34,413 nt of DNA from Saccoglossus kowalevskii (Eukaryota; Hemichordata; Enteropneusta; Harrimaniidae). This document shows positions 10,858-21,671 of the stretch, piece after piece. The DNA lies in contig NW_003149765.1 of NCBI RefSeq assembly GCF_000003605.2, positions 637,262-671,674 on the forward strand. The letters are read 5' to 3'. Within the stretch, counting starts at the first letter, position 1, and each line of letters starts with the position of its first letter. The position numbers were made by a program, and so were the translations under genes. Below the pieces are notes generated by a model. It saw nothing but the letters and a program-made list of their open reading frames with translations, ran no database searches and was not told the origin of the DNA.

Positions 10858-13800
10858 CTGAAACAGGGAACATAGAACATTTTATTACAATTCAAGGTAA
10901 CGTAATTATTTTTTCGAATAACTATTTTCATTTTTTGATTTTGACTCAATAGCTACTAAATCATCTATAGGTATATATTTTTTTATAATCGCGAGGCTTC
11001 ATTCACTGAAGGGCACGCAGTACATATCTCACAGAACACATTTCATTTGTCGATATCAACAGTTGACATTCCGACATTCCGAGTGTATTTATTGGAAGTA
11101 ATTAGGCTGAAAATAAAATCTTTATTGTAATTAACATATTAGGTATTACTGTTCATGATTCATTTGAAATGAGACATCTTATTATGCAAATATACAAAAC
11201 CGCCAACGTTTAACTATACAGCGTCAGAATGTAAATAACTTAAAAATGGCTACCAATCGGCCGTTCTGCATTTACGTTCTAAACACAAAATGGTATGCGC
11301 ATCCTAAAACGTTTATATTACCTTCCAATCAATAATACCAACTCCAAGGCAAATAATTTATTTCATGACAAGAATGGACAATGAAATACATACACAAATA
11401 CTTATATCAAACCCACACTTTCTTGTAACTGCGCCAATGCCGAACAGAACTAGTTCGACGGACGTTCGATAAATTTGTAACTAGCGAACGAACGCACGAT
11501 GGACAGACGAATACAAGATTTTGAACAACATCCTAACATTGATTGATTATATACATACCCCCCCCCCACGCACACACACACACGGAAATCACTGGGCGTC
11601 ACATAGTCATCAGAAAACAACATGACCGTTCGACATTCTAATTATACTTTAAAATAAAGCACCACCAGTCAAATTAATCCACGCCACCTTGAATGACCTC
11701 GTTCGCTGTCATGTTTTCCGTCAACAACTACACGTATATAAAACCCCAAATTGCAATCACATCAGGCCATGAATCAAAGTTTGTTCAAATATTGTGACAG
11801 CAAAAAGGCTCCAAATCGTAAGAGAAAACCATCGAATCAAATACAAGGGGGGTGATTATATGACGTCACTGGTAACATATGGCAATCCTTAAGAGCAGGA
11901 CGGGAGTAATTTGATTAGTGCATTATTGAATTGACAGTCAGTAAAAAAAAGCGTCACGTTACACTTACCGGCTGTTTAATGTACGGAACGTATCGAGAGT
12001 CGTACCTTCGCCGACATATCTCACACACATTTGATCTCATTTCCCATGCCCATGTATTAACACACGTCGCGTGTACTCCTCCGGAAGAAAATTTGCACGC
12101 ACATGGGTAAATTAAAACGTCAACTCCTATGGAAATAAACAACATCGTTATAAAGTTTCATTACACGTACATATAATATCACAGTACTGGCAGTAATACT
12201 CTGGTACAGGTCTAAAGAGTTACCGTAAGTTTTGAACTGATATTCCCGGTACTTCATTGAATATAATATTGTTCCTCGACACATAATACGAATATACATG
12301 TTTTCACTGTTCATGATTATCCATTACATTATTTATATACGGAAGACAAGGATGCTCCACACGACGGAAGCAGAAAAATTGCTCTATTGCTCACCTGTAT
12401 CGTCTGTCTTGTGATGGCAAATCCTGCACATTTCTCTGTTCGACATGGTGGATGAATACGAGCCAGATGATAAGGTTCTATCTCTGTGAGCTTTTCTAAA
12501 TTTTCTACCAATACTATGCCCCTTTCCACCTTCCGTATTCACTGTCAACCGATGCTCGGACCGACTGTTAGCATCGTTCTCCTTGACAACGCGTGGCAAC
12601 GGCTCGACTGATTCTTTTTTAATGTAGTCTAGGTTCACCGCCTACAAGCAAACACAAAATCAAATGTGACTACAACTTTTTCAAGTCCGACACATGGTTA
12701 TGAAATGCTCGCCTCCTGGCATGTAGGGTGGATTCTGATCCGATGAGCAAATTCAAGCATAAGACTTGGTTCTGTTGACAAAATTGATTGGCTCCTCCTG
12801 ATCATGTGATATTCCGATTATCCTATAGGCGACTAAGAGCGACTCCACAGTTGGCGAAGAGAAATGCTAGTGGCATATTAAATATACAAATGTATAGACA
12901 AATAAATCAGTATAATTGTCACCCTGCAAAAAGTTATACGGAACTAGTCTCAAATATGATTGTCCACTGAGAAACGTTGTGTTTTGGGTGCTATGGCGGC
13001 TAGTCGACGCCATCTGGAATGTGCAACAATATTCTCCTGTATGTTGAAAGATTATAAGTGTTCACATTGGGTACATTTCTAAATGTTGTCATTTAAGGAC
13101 GAATTTACAAAATGGCAGTCACGATTCAAGCAGAAACCATTGGCGACACTAATATTGAGGTGGTAAAAATGAAATTATTATTTAAATATCACGAAATGAT
13201 TTACACCACCTGTTAACGCATCTTGTAACGCTTTGTATTTATTATAATTTCCTCCAATTTAAATTTAAATAAAACATTTGCAATTGCAGACAAATTCCTA
13301 TAGTGTTTTATTCATTTTACAATATCTTTCAAAAGTAGTTGGACCAGGCAGAACTAAGACATATACTATAAAGTTAATGGAACGGTCGTTCAACTATGAA
13401 GAGTGCATAAACGTACGATGCATAAACCAAAAAATCTCATCAATTACTTTCACTAGAGCGTTAGTTGATTTTTTAGTACATAGCCAAAAACAAACATAGC
13501 CAAATAACACTTAAAATTGAGTATTTCTTTGATGACCACAACCAACAGAATGTATTCCGAATTGAACCATTACTTAATTAGTAAGCAAGTACTAGACGCC
13601 AGCAGGATGTCATTTCATTTATGCGTCCTTGGGATAGGTCCAGAAATCAATCCATTTCAACACTCAGTGACAAACACGTACATAAAGCTTCATGTTTGTA
13701 ACACAGGAAACCAACAGTGCACTTACTGGGATGTAGATTACGAGTGATTCTTTGAACTACGTACACTATCATTAATCCAAATAAACCGAATTAATATCCG

Positions 13801-16800
13801 GGAGTCGTGACCTGACTAGATTAATACTTATATTTCAGAGTGGTGTACTCAGTTCAATTGGCGACAAACGGGTTTATGAGTAATATTTATTCGGTAGAGT
13901 TACAACGTTGTCAATTTCACTTTCCGCAAAATGACCGCTAATAAACAATGTTATTTGCTATCTAGGATAGCGGTATTTGCTATGTAGCCTGTTAGCTCTT
14001 ATTACGAAAATGAATAGAATGTGACAGTTCCGACGCGACTCAAGCTCATCAATCATCCTCATACCTGAAACAGACATGGTAAATACATATTGTCTGACGC
14101 CTGTGATGTCTGCTCGACACACATCGCAATGTATTGACAGTTCTCAATGTTTATCCAACCTTTGTTCAGAGTGATTCTTTTAAAAATCAGGCATGAACAT
14201 ACCTGACGGATCGTCTCGTTATTTCTTTTCATGGGACAATGGAGCTATTACTCAATAAAGAAGTAGTACTACGACCTAACTAAACTTAAAATTGCTCCAA
14301 GGTTAGCAATCGACTTTAATTTGGTTACTTATTTATTCATTTTAACAAACACCGGACGCATCAATCTACTAAGGAACATACTTTCTACCCCATTAACTAT
14401 TCCAATTTATAAAGGAGCATTCCACCCTGTTATCAAAAACGGGATACGCAGCCGGAAAATGGTTACAATTATGAGCAACAGTAAAAAATCATATTTTACA
14501 ATATAAAAATTGATAGCCACACATTAAACTGGTAAGTAATTGCTATGACGTAAATCTGATAGGTTCACGTGCACATGGTCGATATTCAGGAATGCTGTTC
14601 GGCGTCTTAGCATTATCGAACATTGCCCTTACCCTTTACCTGTCGCCGACATTTTCCCAACACAATCCCCCAAAATATGTGAGTGATCTCAACCATCCGT
14701 ACGAGCTGAACAAAACAAATTTAATAGAACAACATATGTACACTTCAATGGACGCTATTGAACTCATACCGCATATGACAACAAAGCGGACATAGCAATG
14801 TTGCTAATGATCGCATATTGACATTCCAGCCTAGAGTGCACCTATCTCTCCTTTTGGATGTAGGTCATGTATCGCATAGACATAGCGGTCAGTACTGAAA
14901 TCTGACTGTTTCAGAGGGTATTATAATATATCTAGATGTGAACAAGGGCTTAGTATTCATGGTAGCCGCCGCCATCGAGAATCCGAATATCCACATGAGT
15001 ACTTTTGCAAGATGACACCACCAAAGACAAACGATCTTAACATGTACATGTAAGCTTATCTGACATGAATAAACAATTGCATACAATACAACCGGTTTTA
15101 AATAATAACGTGTTTTTGTTATGGTACACTATTAATTTGAAGCCAGTCTGCGTCTGGGTGGGATAGCATTACAAAAAATAGAATACTGTAGAAAATAAGA
15201 AACGTACACACTGACGTACACAAGATGAAAGGGAAGCAGTGGTCCCCTGGAATTACAATACGGAATCATGGGACACCCATGTTGTTTACGCTAAAAATAT
15301 GAAATTTTAAAACACAGTATGCAATTTGCAGTGAGATTAGAGCTATATACCGAGTTGTCCCTTTATAACAGTCACTATTAGTACTGTCTTAACATAGCTT
15401 TTTGGTTGATTTTATAACACTCGGCTTAATTCACCAAATATGTTAACCACTAAGCTTTAATAACCATTTCACAAACTCAACATAAACGAACAGATATTAT
15501 TCTGTCGAGTTCAAGCCACTGCAAGTTACTATTTCGATGTACAACGATCGATGGGTACAACGTTAGCGTTAGTAATAATCAAATTTCAAATTACATTTTC
15601 TTCGAATGATTGAGTTATACTGATATATAATTGCTACAACGATGTAAGTATTGGGCACCAACAACATACAATCAACAACGAATGTATTTTATTCCGCACA
15701 AACAATTTTATGCATCATAAAACATGTGTACACAACTGAGCGAAACTATTGATTGAATCGTACATCGGAGTGCACTTTACATCCGCTTCACCATTTAACA
15801 TTGTTTCAACGTTCAGTTCAGTAAGCGACACACACTATAGATCAGGAGATACTTCTAGTCAACTGACGGGAACAACGCACCTGTAGTTGACAACATGGCA
15901 ACACAAGTCTGGAGATAATTATTACAGGTTGAGTAAATGCATGTGTAACAGCTACGACTGGGGAAAGACAGAGCGTTGCGTTAAAAAAACACATTGCGAA
16001 TCAACCACGTGCATTGAACCAAGGACGTCGAAAATCAATAAAGCCGAACAGGTTAAGCATGGTATGGGTCACAGAATGGCCTTCAAGAAAAATTATATAA
16101 TGTCACCAGCTTATTGCGTTGATACGCTAGAAATAAACATTGTATCTCTCTGTATATGACTCTAGTGTTAGATTCCATATACATTATGGGAAGATGAGAT
16201 TATTATGTTTATATATTATTATGCTAATAAATATATTATAGCTGATACTTGGGACCAGCGAGGTGATATCTTTTCTGTGGTGGTTAATACTTGGAGTCAT
16301 GGAAATAATATTATTTAAAAAGTTATGGTTTATAGCTCATACTTGGGACCAGCGAACTAATATTTTATCGGTGATGGCTAATACTTAGAACCAGGTAAAT
16401 AATATCTCACCAGTGATAGTTTATAGCTGATAGTTGGAACCAGTGAGATAATATCTAATCTGTGATGGCTAATACTTGGGCCAGAGAGATAATATTAACT
16501 GACCAGTGATGGTTTATAGCTGATAGTTGGAACCAGTGAGATAATGTCTATATCTGTGATGGCTAATACTTGGGCCAGAGAGAGAATATTATCTCACCAG
16601 CGATGGTTGATAGCTGTTAATTGGAACCAGTGAGATAATATCTATAACTGTGATGGCTAATACTTGGGCCAGAGAGATAATATTAATTCACCAGTTTATA
16701 GCAGATACTTGGGACCAGTGAGATAATATCTAATCTGTGATGGCTAATACTTGGGCCAGAGAGAAAAAATTATCTCACCAGTGATGGTTGATAGCTGATA

Positions 16801-19800
16801 GTTGGAACCAGTGAGATAATATATCTAATCTGTGATGGCTAATATATGGGCCAGAGAGATAATATTATCTCACCAGTGATGGTTTATAGCTGATAGTTGG
16901 AACCAGTGAGATAATATCTATATCTGTGATGGCTAATACTTGGGCCAGATAGGGAATATTATCTCACCAGCGATGGTTGATAGCTGTTAGTTGGAACCAG
17001 TGAGATAATATCTATAACTGTGATGGCTAATACTTGGGCCAGAGAGATAATATTAATTCACCAGTTTATAGCAGATACATGGGACCAGTGAGATAATATC
17101 TATATCTGTGATGGCTAATACTTGGGCCAGATAGGGAATATTATCTCACCAGCGATGGTTGATAGCTGTTAGTTGGAACCCGTGAGATAATATCTATATC
17201 TGTGATGGCTAATACTTGGGCCAGAGAAATAATATTAATTCACCAGTTTATAGCAGATAATTGGGACCAGTGAGATAAAAACTCATCAGTGATCGCTACT
17301 ACTTGGGACAAGTGAGATAACTTCTTACCAGTGATGGATAATACTTGGGGCAACGGAGTTAATATTATCTCAACAATGATTTGACAATACTTGGAACTAG
17401 TGAATTAACATACTGGTAATTACCATTGGGTTTATGATGCTTGTTGAACCGAGACGTCATGTGACTGTATAACAAAGTGTTTTGCATGCTTATGCCACCA
17501 TCTTATTTGACAGTTCCAGGGATTTGACGGATGGATGTTGCGAGTTGACAGACAAACTGTATCGGTGAAATTCATATTAATTTGTTTTTCTCCTGCACCC
17601 AATTGATATGCATAGATTCGTCTACATTCAGCCATGAATCATCTGATCCACACTCCAACAATGCAATGCTACAATTAGATATAGCGAATTGAACCGGAAT
17701 TGATTTTGCATGGTCATGTTGTTATAATTGAGTTTATATAGCGTTTTCAAACGATGGTTTGGTTTTCGATCCGTCGAAACCCAAATATTATGTTACGAAA
17801 AAATGCATTTATAAGTTTGCAAAGAAACCACTTCGATGATGGGTAATCGGTGTCACTAGTTGCGATACAACTACGAGTTCCCCAATATCCATTACATTTA
17901 GTGGTACAATCGGGTCAAACATTTTGCTTAAATTACAGCGTCAAAACGTTCAAAACATTTGGTTCACTCATTGTTTCAGAAGAAATGTTCGTTTATTGGC
18001 AACAAAGACGTGTCAAGAAATCTATTTCCATTGGTTGTCTCTGTGATACAATAAGTAATCAAACGTCGTTGTTGATTTCTCGCCCAAATTACCGACTTTA
18101 TTGGACCACACTGACACACTTTGATTAAGTTTCGGAATTTTTAACATGACAACCATGGGGGTTATTGAAGAGAAGAGCGGTCAAACGATGTGTGAAAATG
18201 CCAAGACAATCACGACAGGACGTGAATGGTTATTTTCTCGTCACATTTGAATAACTTACACTTTCATGCGACAACTGCCATATTGAATGTCCGTAACAGA
18301 TAATAAAACGGGAAAATCACTATTTTAACTATATTTACTTGCGGGCCTATAAATGTATCGACGTTTCCCTTTGTACATGTATATAATTGTAACGTAAAAT
18401 GTATTTAAATATGCAAAATCATAATGAATCCTACAACATTATGAGTAACGGGTTCGATGCAATTGTGTTCTTCTACAGATATATAAATTCCGAAAAGGGC
18501 TCGTTTAAAACAAATCCATCTGCTGCAATTATAGTTGCCTTACATGATTAATCACATATAATATACCAGCCTGTTCAAATTGTACGCCATTTACGTAGCT
18601 GAGAATACGTCTGCTAATATAATAAATGAAGCCGGTTTTACCAGGAATACATTTTTCATTCCCTAGTCATACTAATGTCATTTGTTCAATAGGTCGGCAC
18701 GTTTATTTTCGTGCTAGTACGAGACCAATACCAATATACTGTTAGTGGCTGTATACTTATTGCCATATGCCAGTGTGCCGTTTTATTGGCGATCGATGCG
18801 TGCCTGGTGTTTTTGTCAGCATATGAATGCATCTCGTAACTTTCACTTCCAAACAATTCTGACTGCACGAACTTTTTTTTTTTTCATTTATACCAGTCCT
18901 TGTGAGTGTCATGGCCGCCGGGTCGTTAAGTACAACAGTAATGCACCGTGTTTTGACACAGCCCGTATTTTTTTCATTGAAATGAACAACGACTGCTTGT
19001 AGGATGACCTTCGTTGATTTCCAGGCGACAATGACAAGAATGACATTATACAAAATAACGCCGTCTTTGTGTACGCTGGCAGCAAATTAACACGACTCTT
19101 GATGAGATGTTAATGCACGATTTTTTCCAGGTTACCGGTAATCCGACAAGTTGACTTTAATAACGCGGGCGGTTGTCACGGAAACGGTTCTTCTGTTTAA
19201 GAGACAAGTTCATATTATTTTGTACCATTTTAGTACACTTATGTGTGTACATAACATATTTCATTTATTAAGTTGTGTTATTTTCACTCACGCGATATAT
19301 ACTACTAGGCGAAATATTGTGCAGTTATGTTGACAAACATATGCTAACTATACATAGCGTTAGATACAATGTCACCATGGGGTCAAAGGGGTGGCAAATT
19401 TAGAATAATAGTTACCGGTTCCCATGTCCCATTTCATCACAATCTGTTATGTTTTCACCGGCTCGATTTGACCCCAGAGTGCATTATACTCACCGCTACG
19501 ATACCGACCACGTTCGCGCTAGTCATTAGCATAGTGGAAGCTTAACTGGCAGCTGTCGAACGGCTCTCAGTTAGCACCCTTCTATCTCCTGGTCAAAAAT
19601 TGGAGATTTTGAATAAACCATGATAACTTCTACAACTCACCCAGTTATTGTATAACCAACCATGCGACTCAAACCGTCGTGGGTAAATACAGATTGTTAT
19701 TACGGCGATTACCGCCTCTATTGCTCTGATTAGCATCTACCCAGTCCGTGTTTACCAATTTACGACTCCTTGTGATTGTGTCGATCATATCAAGCATAGA

Positions 19801-20000
19801 CTCTAATAACTGATATAGCACTCACTTTGAATTATACTCAGGGAATATAAGTGGGTTACTTGGTAATGTCATTTACACGGGGGGGCGTCGTGAATCGGCG
19901 ACAAACATACACCATATTTTAAGTACAGACATATACATACCGTTGCCATTGGTAAGGATTTGTTCACACTGTTCGCCCTGTATGGAGCGTGTAGAGCCAT
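10522..20000 (-). CDS. MARCH-family (RING-CH) membrane E3 ubiquitin ligase, four coding exons
   Basis: Spliced CDS is 20000-19941, 12641-12395, 12126-11969 and 10857-10522 (801 nt, 266 aa plus TAG). The junctions are GT-AG with phases 0, 1 and 0, and the frame stays open throughout. The RING-CH finger is C92-x2-C95-x15-C111-x-C113-x7-H121-x2-C124-x12-C137-x2-C140. This is the C4HC3 pattern of the MARCH family, including the tryptophan (W128) after the sixth ligand. Two hydrophobic helices follow, about 171-193 and 207-234, separated by a short loop, with a charged C-terminal tail. Family members sit in endosomal, ER or plasma membranes with both termini cytosolic, and ubiquitinate membrane proteins to drive their internalisation or degradation. 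The length and two-helix layout resemble MARCH1/2/3/8 more than the longer MARCH4/9/11. The glycine usually found two residues after the C-x-C is replaced (C113-K-F). The family call is firm; the subfamily and the N-terminal 20 residues are not. Confidence 0.88.
10858..11968 (-). other. Intron 3 of the MARCH-like gene
   Basis: 1,111 bp between GTAAGT and TTTCAG. It holds the C10/CA tract and a CRE palindrome at 11861-11868, about 100 bp from its 5' end. Confidence 0.9.
11558..11582. repeat. C10 run followed by a short CA microsatellite
   Basis: C10 at 11558-11567 and CA repeats at about 11571-11582, in intron 3 of the MARCH-like gene. Confidence 0.9.
11969..12126 (-). CDS. MARCH-like gene, exon 3 (core of RING-CH finger)
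   Basis: The acceptor is TTTATTTCCATAG before GA-GTT-GAC. With the G left over from exon 2 this rebuilds GGA (G103) and keeps the frame. The exon encodes residues 103-155: the Y-P-C-A-C pair (C111, C113), then G-G-V-H (H121), C124, W128 and C-E-I-C (C137, C140). The donor is CCG|GTAAGTGT at 11969/11968, phase 0. The spacings C-x-C-x7-H-x2-C and C-x12-C-x2-C are those of RING-CH domains. Intron 2 is only about 268 bp. Confidence 0.93.
12395..12641 (-). CDS. MARCH-like gene, exon 2 (linker and first zinc-ligand pair)
   Basis: The acceptor is a pyrimidine-rich stretch ending TTGTAG before GCG-GTG-AAC. The donor is ACAG|GTGAGC at 12395/12394. The exon encodes residues 21-102 plus the first base of G103. 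The polar, basic segment (about 21-85, rich in K, R and S) has no recognisable fold and is probably a disordered cytosolic linker. The serine-rich run before the finger (S-S-T-M-S-N) and then C92-R-I-C95 are typical of the start of a RING-CH domain. Without splicing the frame stops three codons after the donor, which supports the junction. Confidence 0.88.
14592..14795 (+). CDS. Weak candidate: small secreted peptide ORF
   Basis: A 67-codon frame from a true ATG. The first 20 or so residues are hydrophobic (M-L-F-G-V-L-A-L...L-Y-L-S-P) and could be a signal peptide. The rest is polar, without cysteines or dibasic sites before the end. It lies antisense in intron 1 of the MARCH-like gene. A frame of this size is expected by chance. 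Confidence 0.15.
   Translation: MLFGVLALSNIALTLYLSPTFSQHNPPKYVSDLNHPYELNKTNLIEQHMYTSMDAIELIPHMTTKRT
15887..16159 (+). CDS. Weak candidate: Cys-rich open frame
   Basis: A 90-codon frame with no early ATG. It has C-x-C, then C, C and C at close spacing in its first half (K-C-M-C-N-S, R-C-V, H-C-E, T-C-I), then lysine-rich sequence. It ends at a TGA in 16157-16159, just before the minisatellite. Nothing recognisable; no clear acceptor. It could be an exon of a small Cys-rich protein or chance. Confidence 0.12.
   Translation: MTTWQHKSGDNYYRLSKCMCNSYDWGKTERCVKKTHCESTTCIEPRTSKINKAEQVKHGMGHRMAFKKNYIMSPAYCVDTLEINIVSLCI
16222..17420. repeat. Intronic minisatellite, 94-bp dimeric unit with higher-order pattern
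   Basis: TGTGATGGCTAATACTTGGG recurs at or near 16461, 16555, 16649, 16736, 16831, 16925, 17019, 17107 and 17201, giving spacings 94, 94, 87, 95, 94, 94, 88 and 94. Each unit is two related halves of about 47 bp sharing GTGATGG, (T/A)ATA, ACTTGG, CCAG and GAGATAATAT. The array decays at both edges (16222-16460 and 17290-17420). It lies inside intron 1 of the MARCH-like gene. The short 87/88 units share the same deletion around AATTCACCAGTTTATAGCAG. Confidence 0.95.
19941..20000 (-). CDS. MARCH-like gene, candidate first coding exon (residues 1-20)
   Basis: The ATG at 20000-19998 has G at -3 and G at +4, and an in-frame TAA lies four codons before it (TAA-CTG-GAT-GTT-ATG). It encodes MALHAPYRANSVNKSLPMAT. 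The frame then meets a good donor, ACG|GTATGT, at 19941/19940, in phase 0. That matches the phase-0 acceptor of the next exon at 12641. A second ATG five bases upstream opens an out-of-frame 13-codon reading frame that overlaps this start. No homology supports these 20 residues, since MARCH N-termini vary. The assignment rests on the start context, donor, matching phase and the adjacent promoter-like sequence. A different first exon inside the 7.3-kb intron cannot be excluded. Confidence 0.5.
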
Positions 20001-20199
20001 AACATCCAGTTACGATGTCCCGGCACGATGTGCGATGCGGTTTTAATGTCAATGGGGCCGTTGCTGGTACACTGCGAACTATGGAGTGTCCCTGATCGCG
20101 TATGCCCCCAACTCAGGTAAACATTGACCGAGGGCGAATGGAATCGCGTCCGATCAGGGGAGTTGATATTCAATTAATCACGAGTATGAACAGTACGGT

Positions 20200-20450
20200 T
20201 ACAGCGTATGTCACTTGTGGCCAGTAGTTTCTCCTCCAGCCTATTTCCGCCGTTTTCAACAGATCGTGTGGCTAAATGAAAGATCGTACAACAGCTAGTT
20301 TGGAATTCCGCTGCGACGTCAACGACGGGGTCAGCGCTTATCAATAGAGAACGTTTCTATAAAATTGGGGCCCTCAACTCAGGGGAAAAAAGTGAAAGCT
20401 GTGACGTCATCTTTTGGGTGTGTCGCAGCATAATTGGGCCCTATCGTATA
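20200..20450 (-). promoter_or_regulatory. Candidate proximal promoter of the MARCH-like gene
   Basis: This stretch is more GC- and CpG-rich than its surroundings and lies 200-450 bp upstream of the proposed ATG at 20000. It holds a perfect CREB/ATF palindrome TGACGTCA (20402-20409). A GACGTCA half-like site is near 20315. Two copies of AATTGGG(G)CCCT at 20363-20374 and 20432-20442 read as GGGCCC(C)AATT on the minus strand, so each contains a CCAAT box. A TATAAAA-like run abuts the first copy at about 20358. The transcription start is not identified. Confidence 0.4.
20402..20409. promoter_or_regulatory. Perfect CRE (CREB/ATF) palindrome
   Basis: The sequence is TGACGTCA, the full consensus cAMP response element, about 400 bp upstream of the proposed MARCH-like start and between two CCAAT-bearing motifs. 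Other full copies occur at 6976-6983 (no gene nearby) and 11861-11868 (intron 3 of the MARCH-like gene), so the motif alone is weak evidence. Confidence 0.4.
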
Positions 20451-21671
20451 TGTCTCTGGCAGACACTGCTCTTTGTTCGCTTTGTTGTCCGCTGGGGTAA
20501 TGGTGATACATTGGACGAGAATGCCAACTTCAAAGTTGTATCTCGAAATAGTGATCCCTTTTGTATAAAGTAGGAAGTCGAGGCAGAATCGTTCAAATAC
20601 GGCGCAATAAATCTATTGGCTTACGAACGCAAGTGCAACAAGTGTGCGAGGACACCCTGGATATACTCAACCCAACAGGGTTGAACAAATAAATCACACA
20701 GTTCAAATAACGATAGTATTATCATAGCTATTTATAATTAAACTTAATTAGAAAGAAAACGGCATATAAGTTTAAAAAATAATAACTTGTATCCCGCACC
20801 CGGAAGTTAAACCTGATATATTTATTTTCAACAACTTCCCGGTAAGGTAACACTATCGTCTTGGTATGCAGCATGTGACCTTATGTCGTAAACCGATACA
20901 ATGAGGGAAGACCTTTTGTGGCGTAGTCGTGATTTCATTTCTGTGAGACATTGAAATAAAACCTTGTGCACTGGGGGTAGAGGAATTGAGTCACTTTTTG
21001 GCCTCAGACCACTAACAGAACTTATTTAGTGGTCTGTGGTGTAGTGATATATTTTCGCACAACACATTATCTAGTACCTCGCTTAGCCGATATGCTGAAT
21101 AAATTGTAGCAGTTATAGGAATACTGTCTTCGCAATGCCGTGTTTTTCCTAGGGCACGGACAAAAATGTCTTTCCACGCTCATTGAGATTGATCGAATAA
21201 TACGTTAAGGTGTCAATAGTAGAATGCGTGTTTTTTTTTCCATTTTGAAAGAGCATTCGCTTTTCAACTGCCGGGTATTATTGATTCTGTTCGGTGTTAG
21301 ATGTCCTTCCAAGGGGGTATCACACCGGCTTTCTTTTTCTGACCATATACCCAAGCAACGTTAATGCTTCACAAGAATCGAACGACTCCCCGCTATATAA
21401 CACTGAATTCACGTCCGATATATTAGTATAAAATACCTGTAATTAAGGAATTTGAAAGTCGTCTATATAAATAAACACTGCAGATCCCCTGACACACGTC
21501 ACTGTTCCGTCCGACAAAATAAAACACGACAAATACGAATGATCTTGCCCCTTGTTGTCAATTTAGTGCACTCCACTCAAATATTGTATTTTAAGTTTCT
21601 TGGGTTTTTTTCAGTGAATTTCTTTACAATTGGTGACATAATGGTGGTTTTCATTACCACGCACGCAATTT
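20451..21671. other. Unassigned region between the promoter-like stretch and the gap
   Basis: No supported gene. It holds the 11-bp hairpin at 21005-21036. Confidence 0.6.
21005..21036. repeat. Perfect 11-bp inverted repeat, 10-base loop
   Basis: CAGACCACTAA (21005-21015) and TTAGTGGTCTG (21026-21036) pair fully. It could form a hairpin. No gene is adjacent and it may be chance, although an 11-bp perfect stem with a short loop is uncommon at this scale. Confidence 0.6.

Larger units (their letters stand above)
12642..19940 (-). other. Intron 1 of the MARCH-like gene, about 7.3 kb
   Basis: Bounded by GTATGT (19940) and TTGTAG (12642). It contains the 1.2-kb minisatellite (16222-17420), a T-run near 18871-18884 and two weak plus-strand open frames (14592, 15887). 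If exon 1 is wrong, this is instead intron plus intergenic DNA. Confidence 0.45.

Noticed and set aside
10369-10861. Plus-strand open frames of 92 and 114 codons
   Set aside because: They are antisense shadows of the last MARCH-like coding exon, which has homology and splice support on the minus strand.
17850-18128. 92-codon plus open frame in the MARCH intron
   Set aside because: No ATG, no clear splice sites, no recognisable domain; length is within chance.
18446-18470. GGGTTCGATGC resembling a tRNA B box
   Set aside because: No cloverleaf or A box at the right distance upstream.
19964-20173. 69-codon minus open frame over the proposed promoter and first exon
   Set aside because: It lacks an early ATG and domain character; only its final 13 codons after the ATG at 20005 matter, as a uORF.
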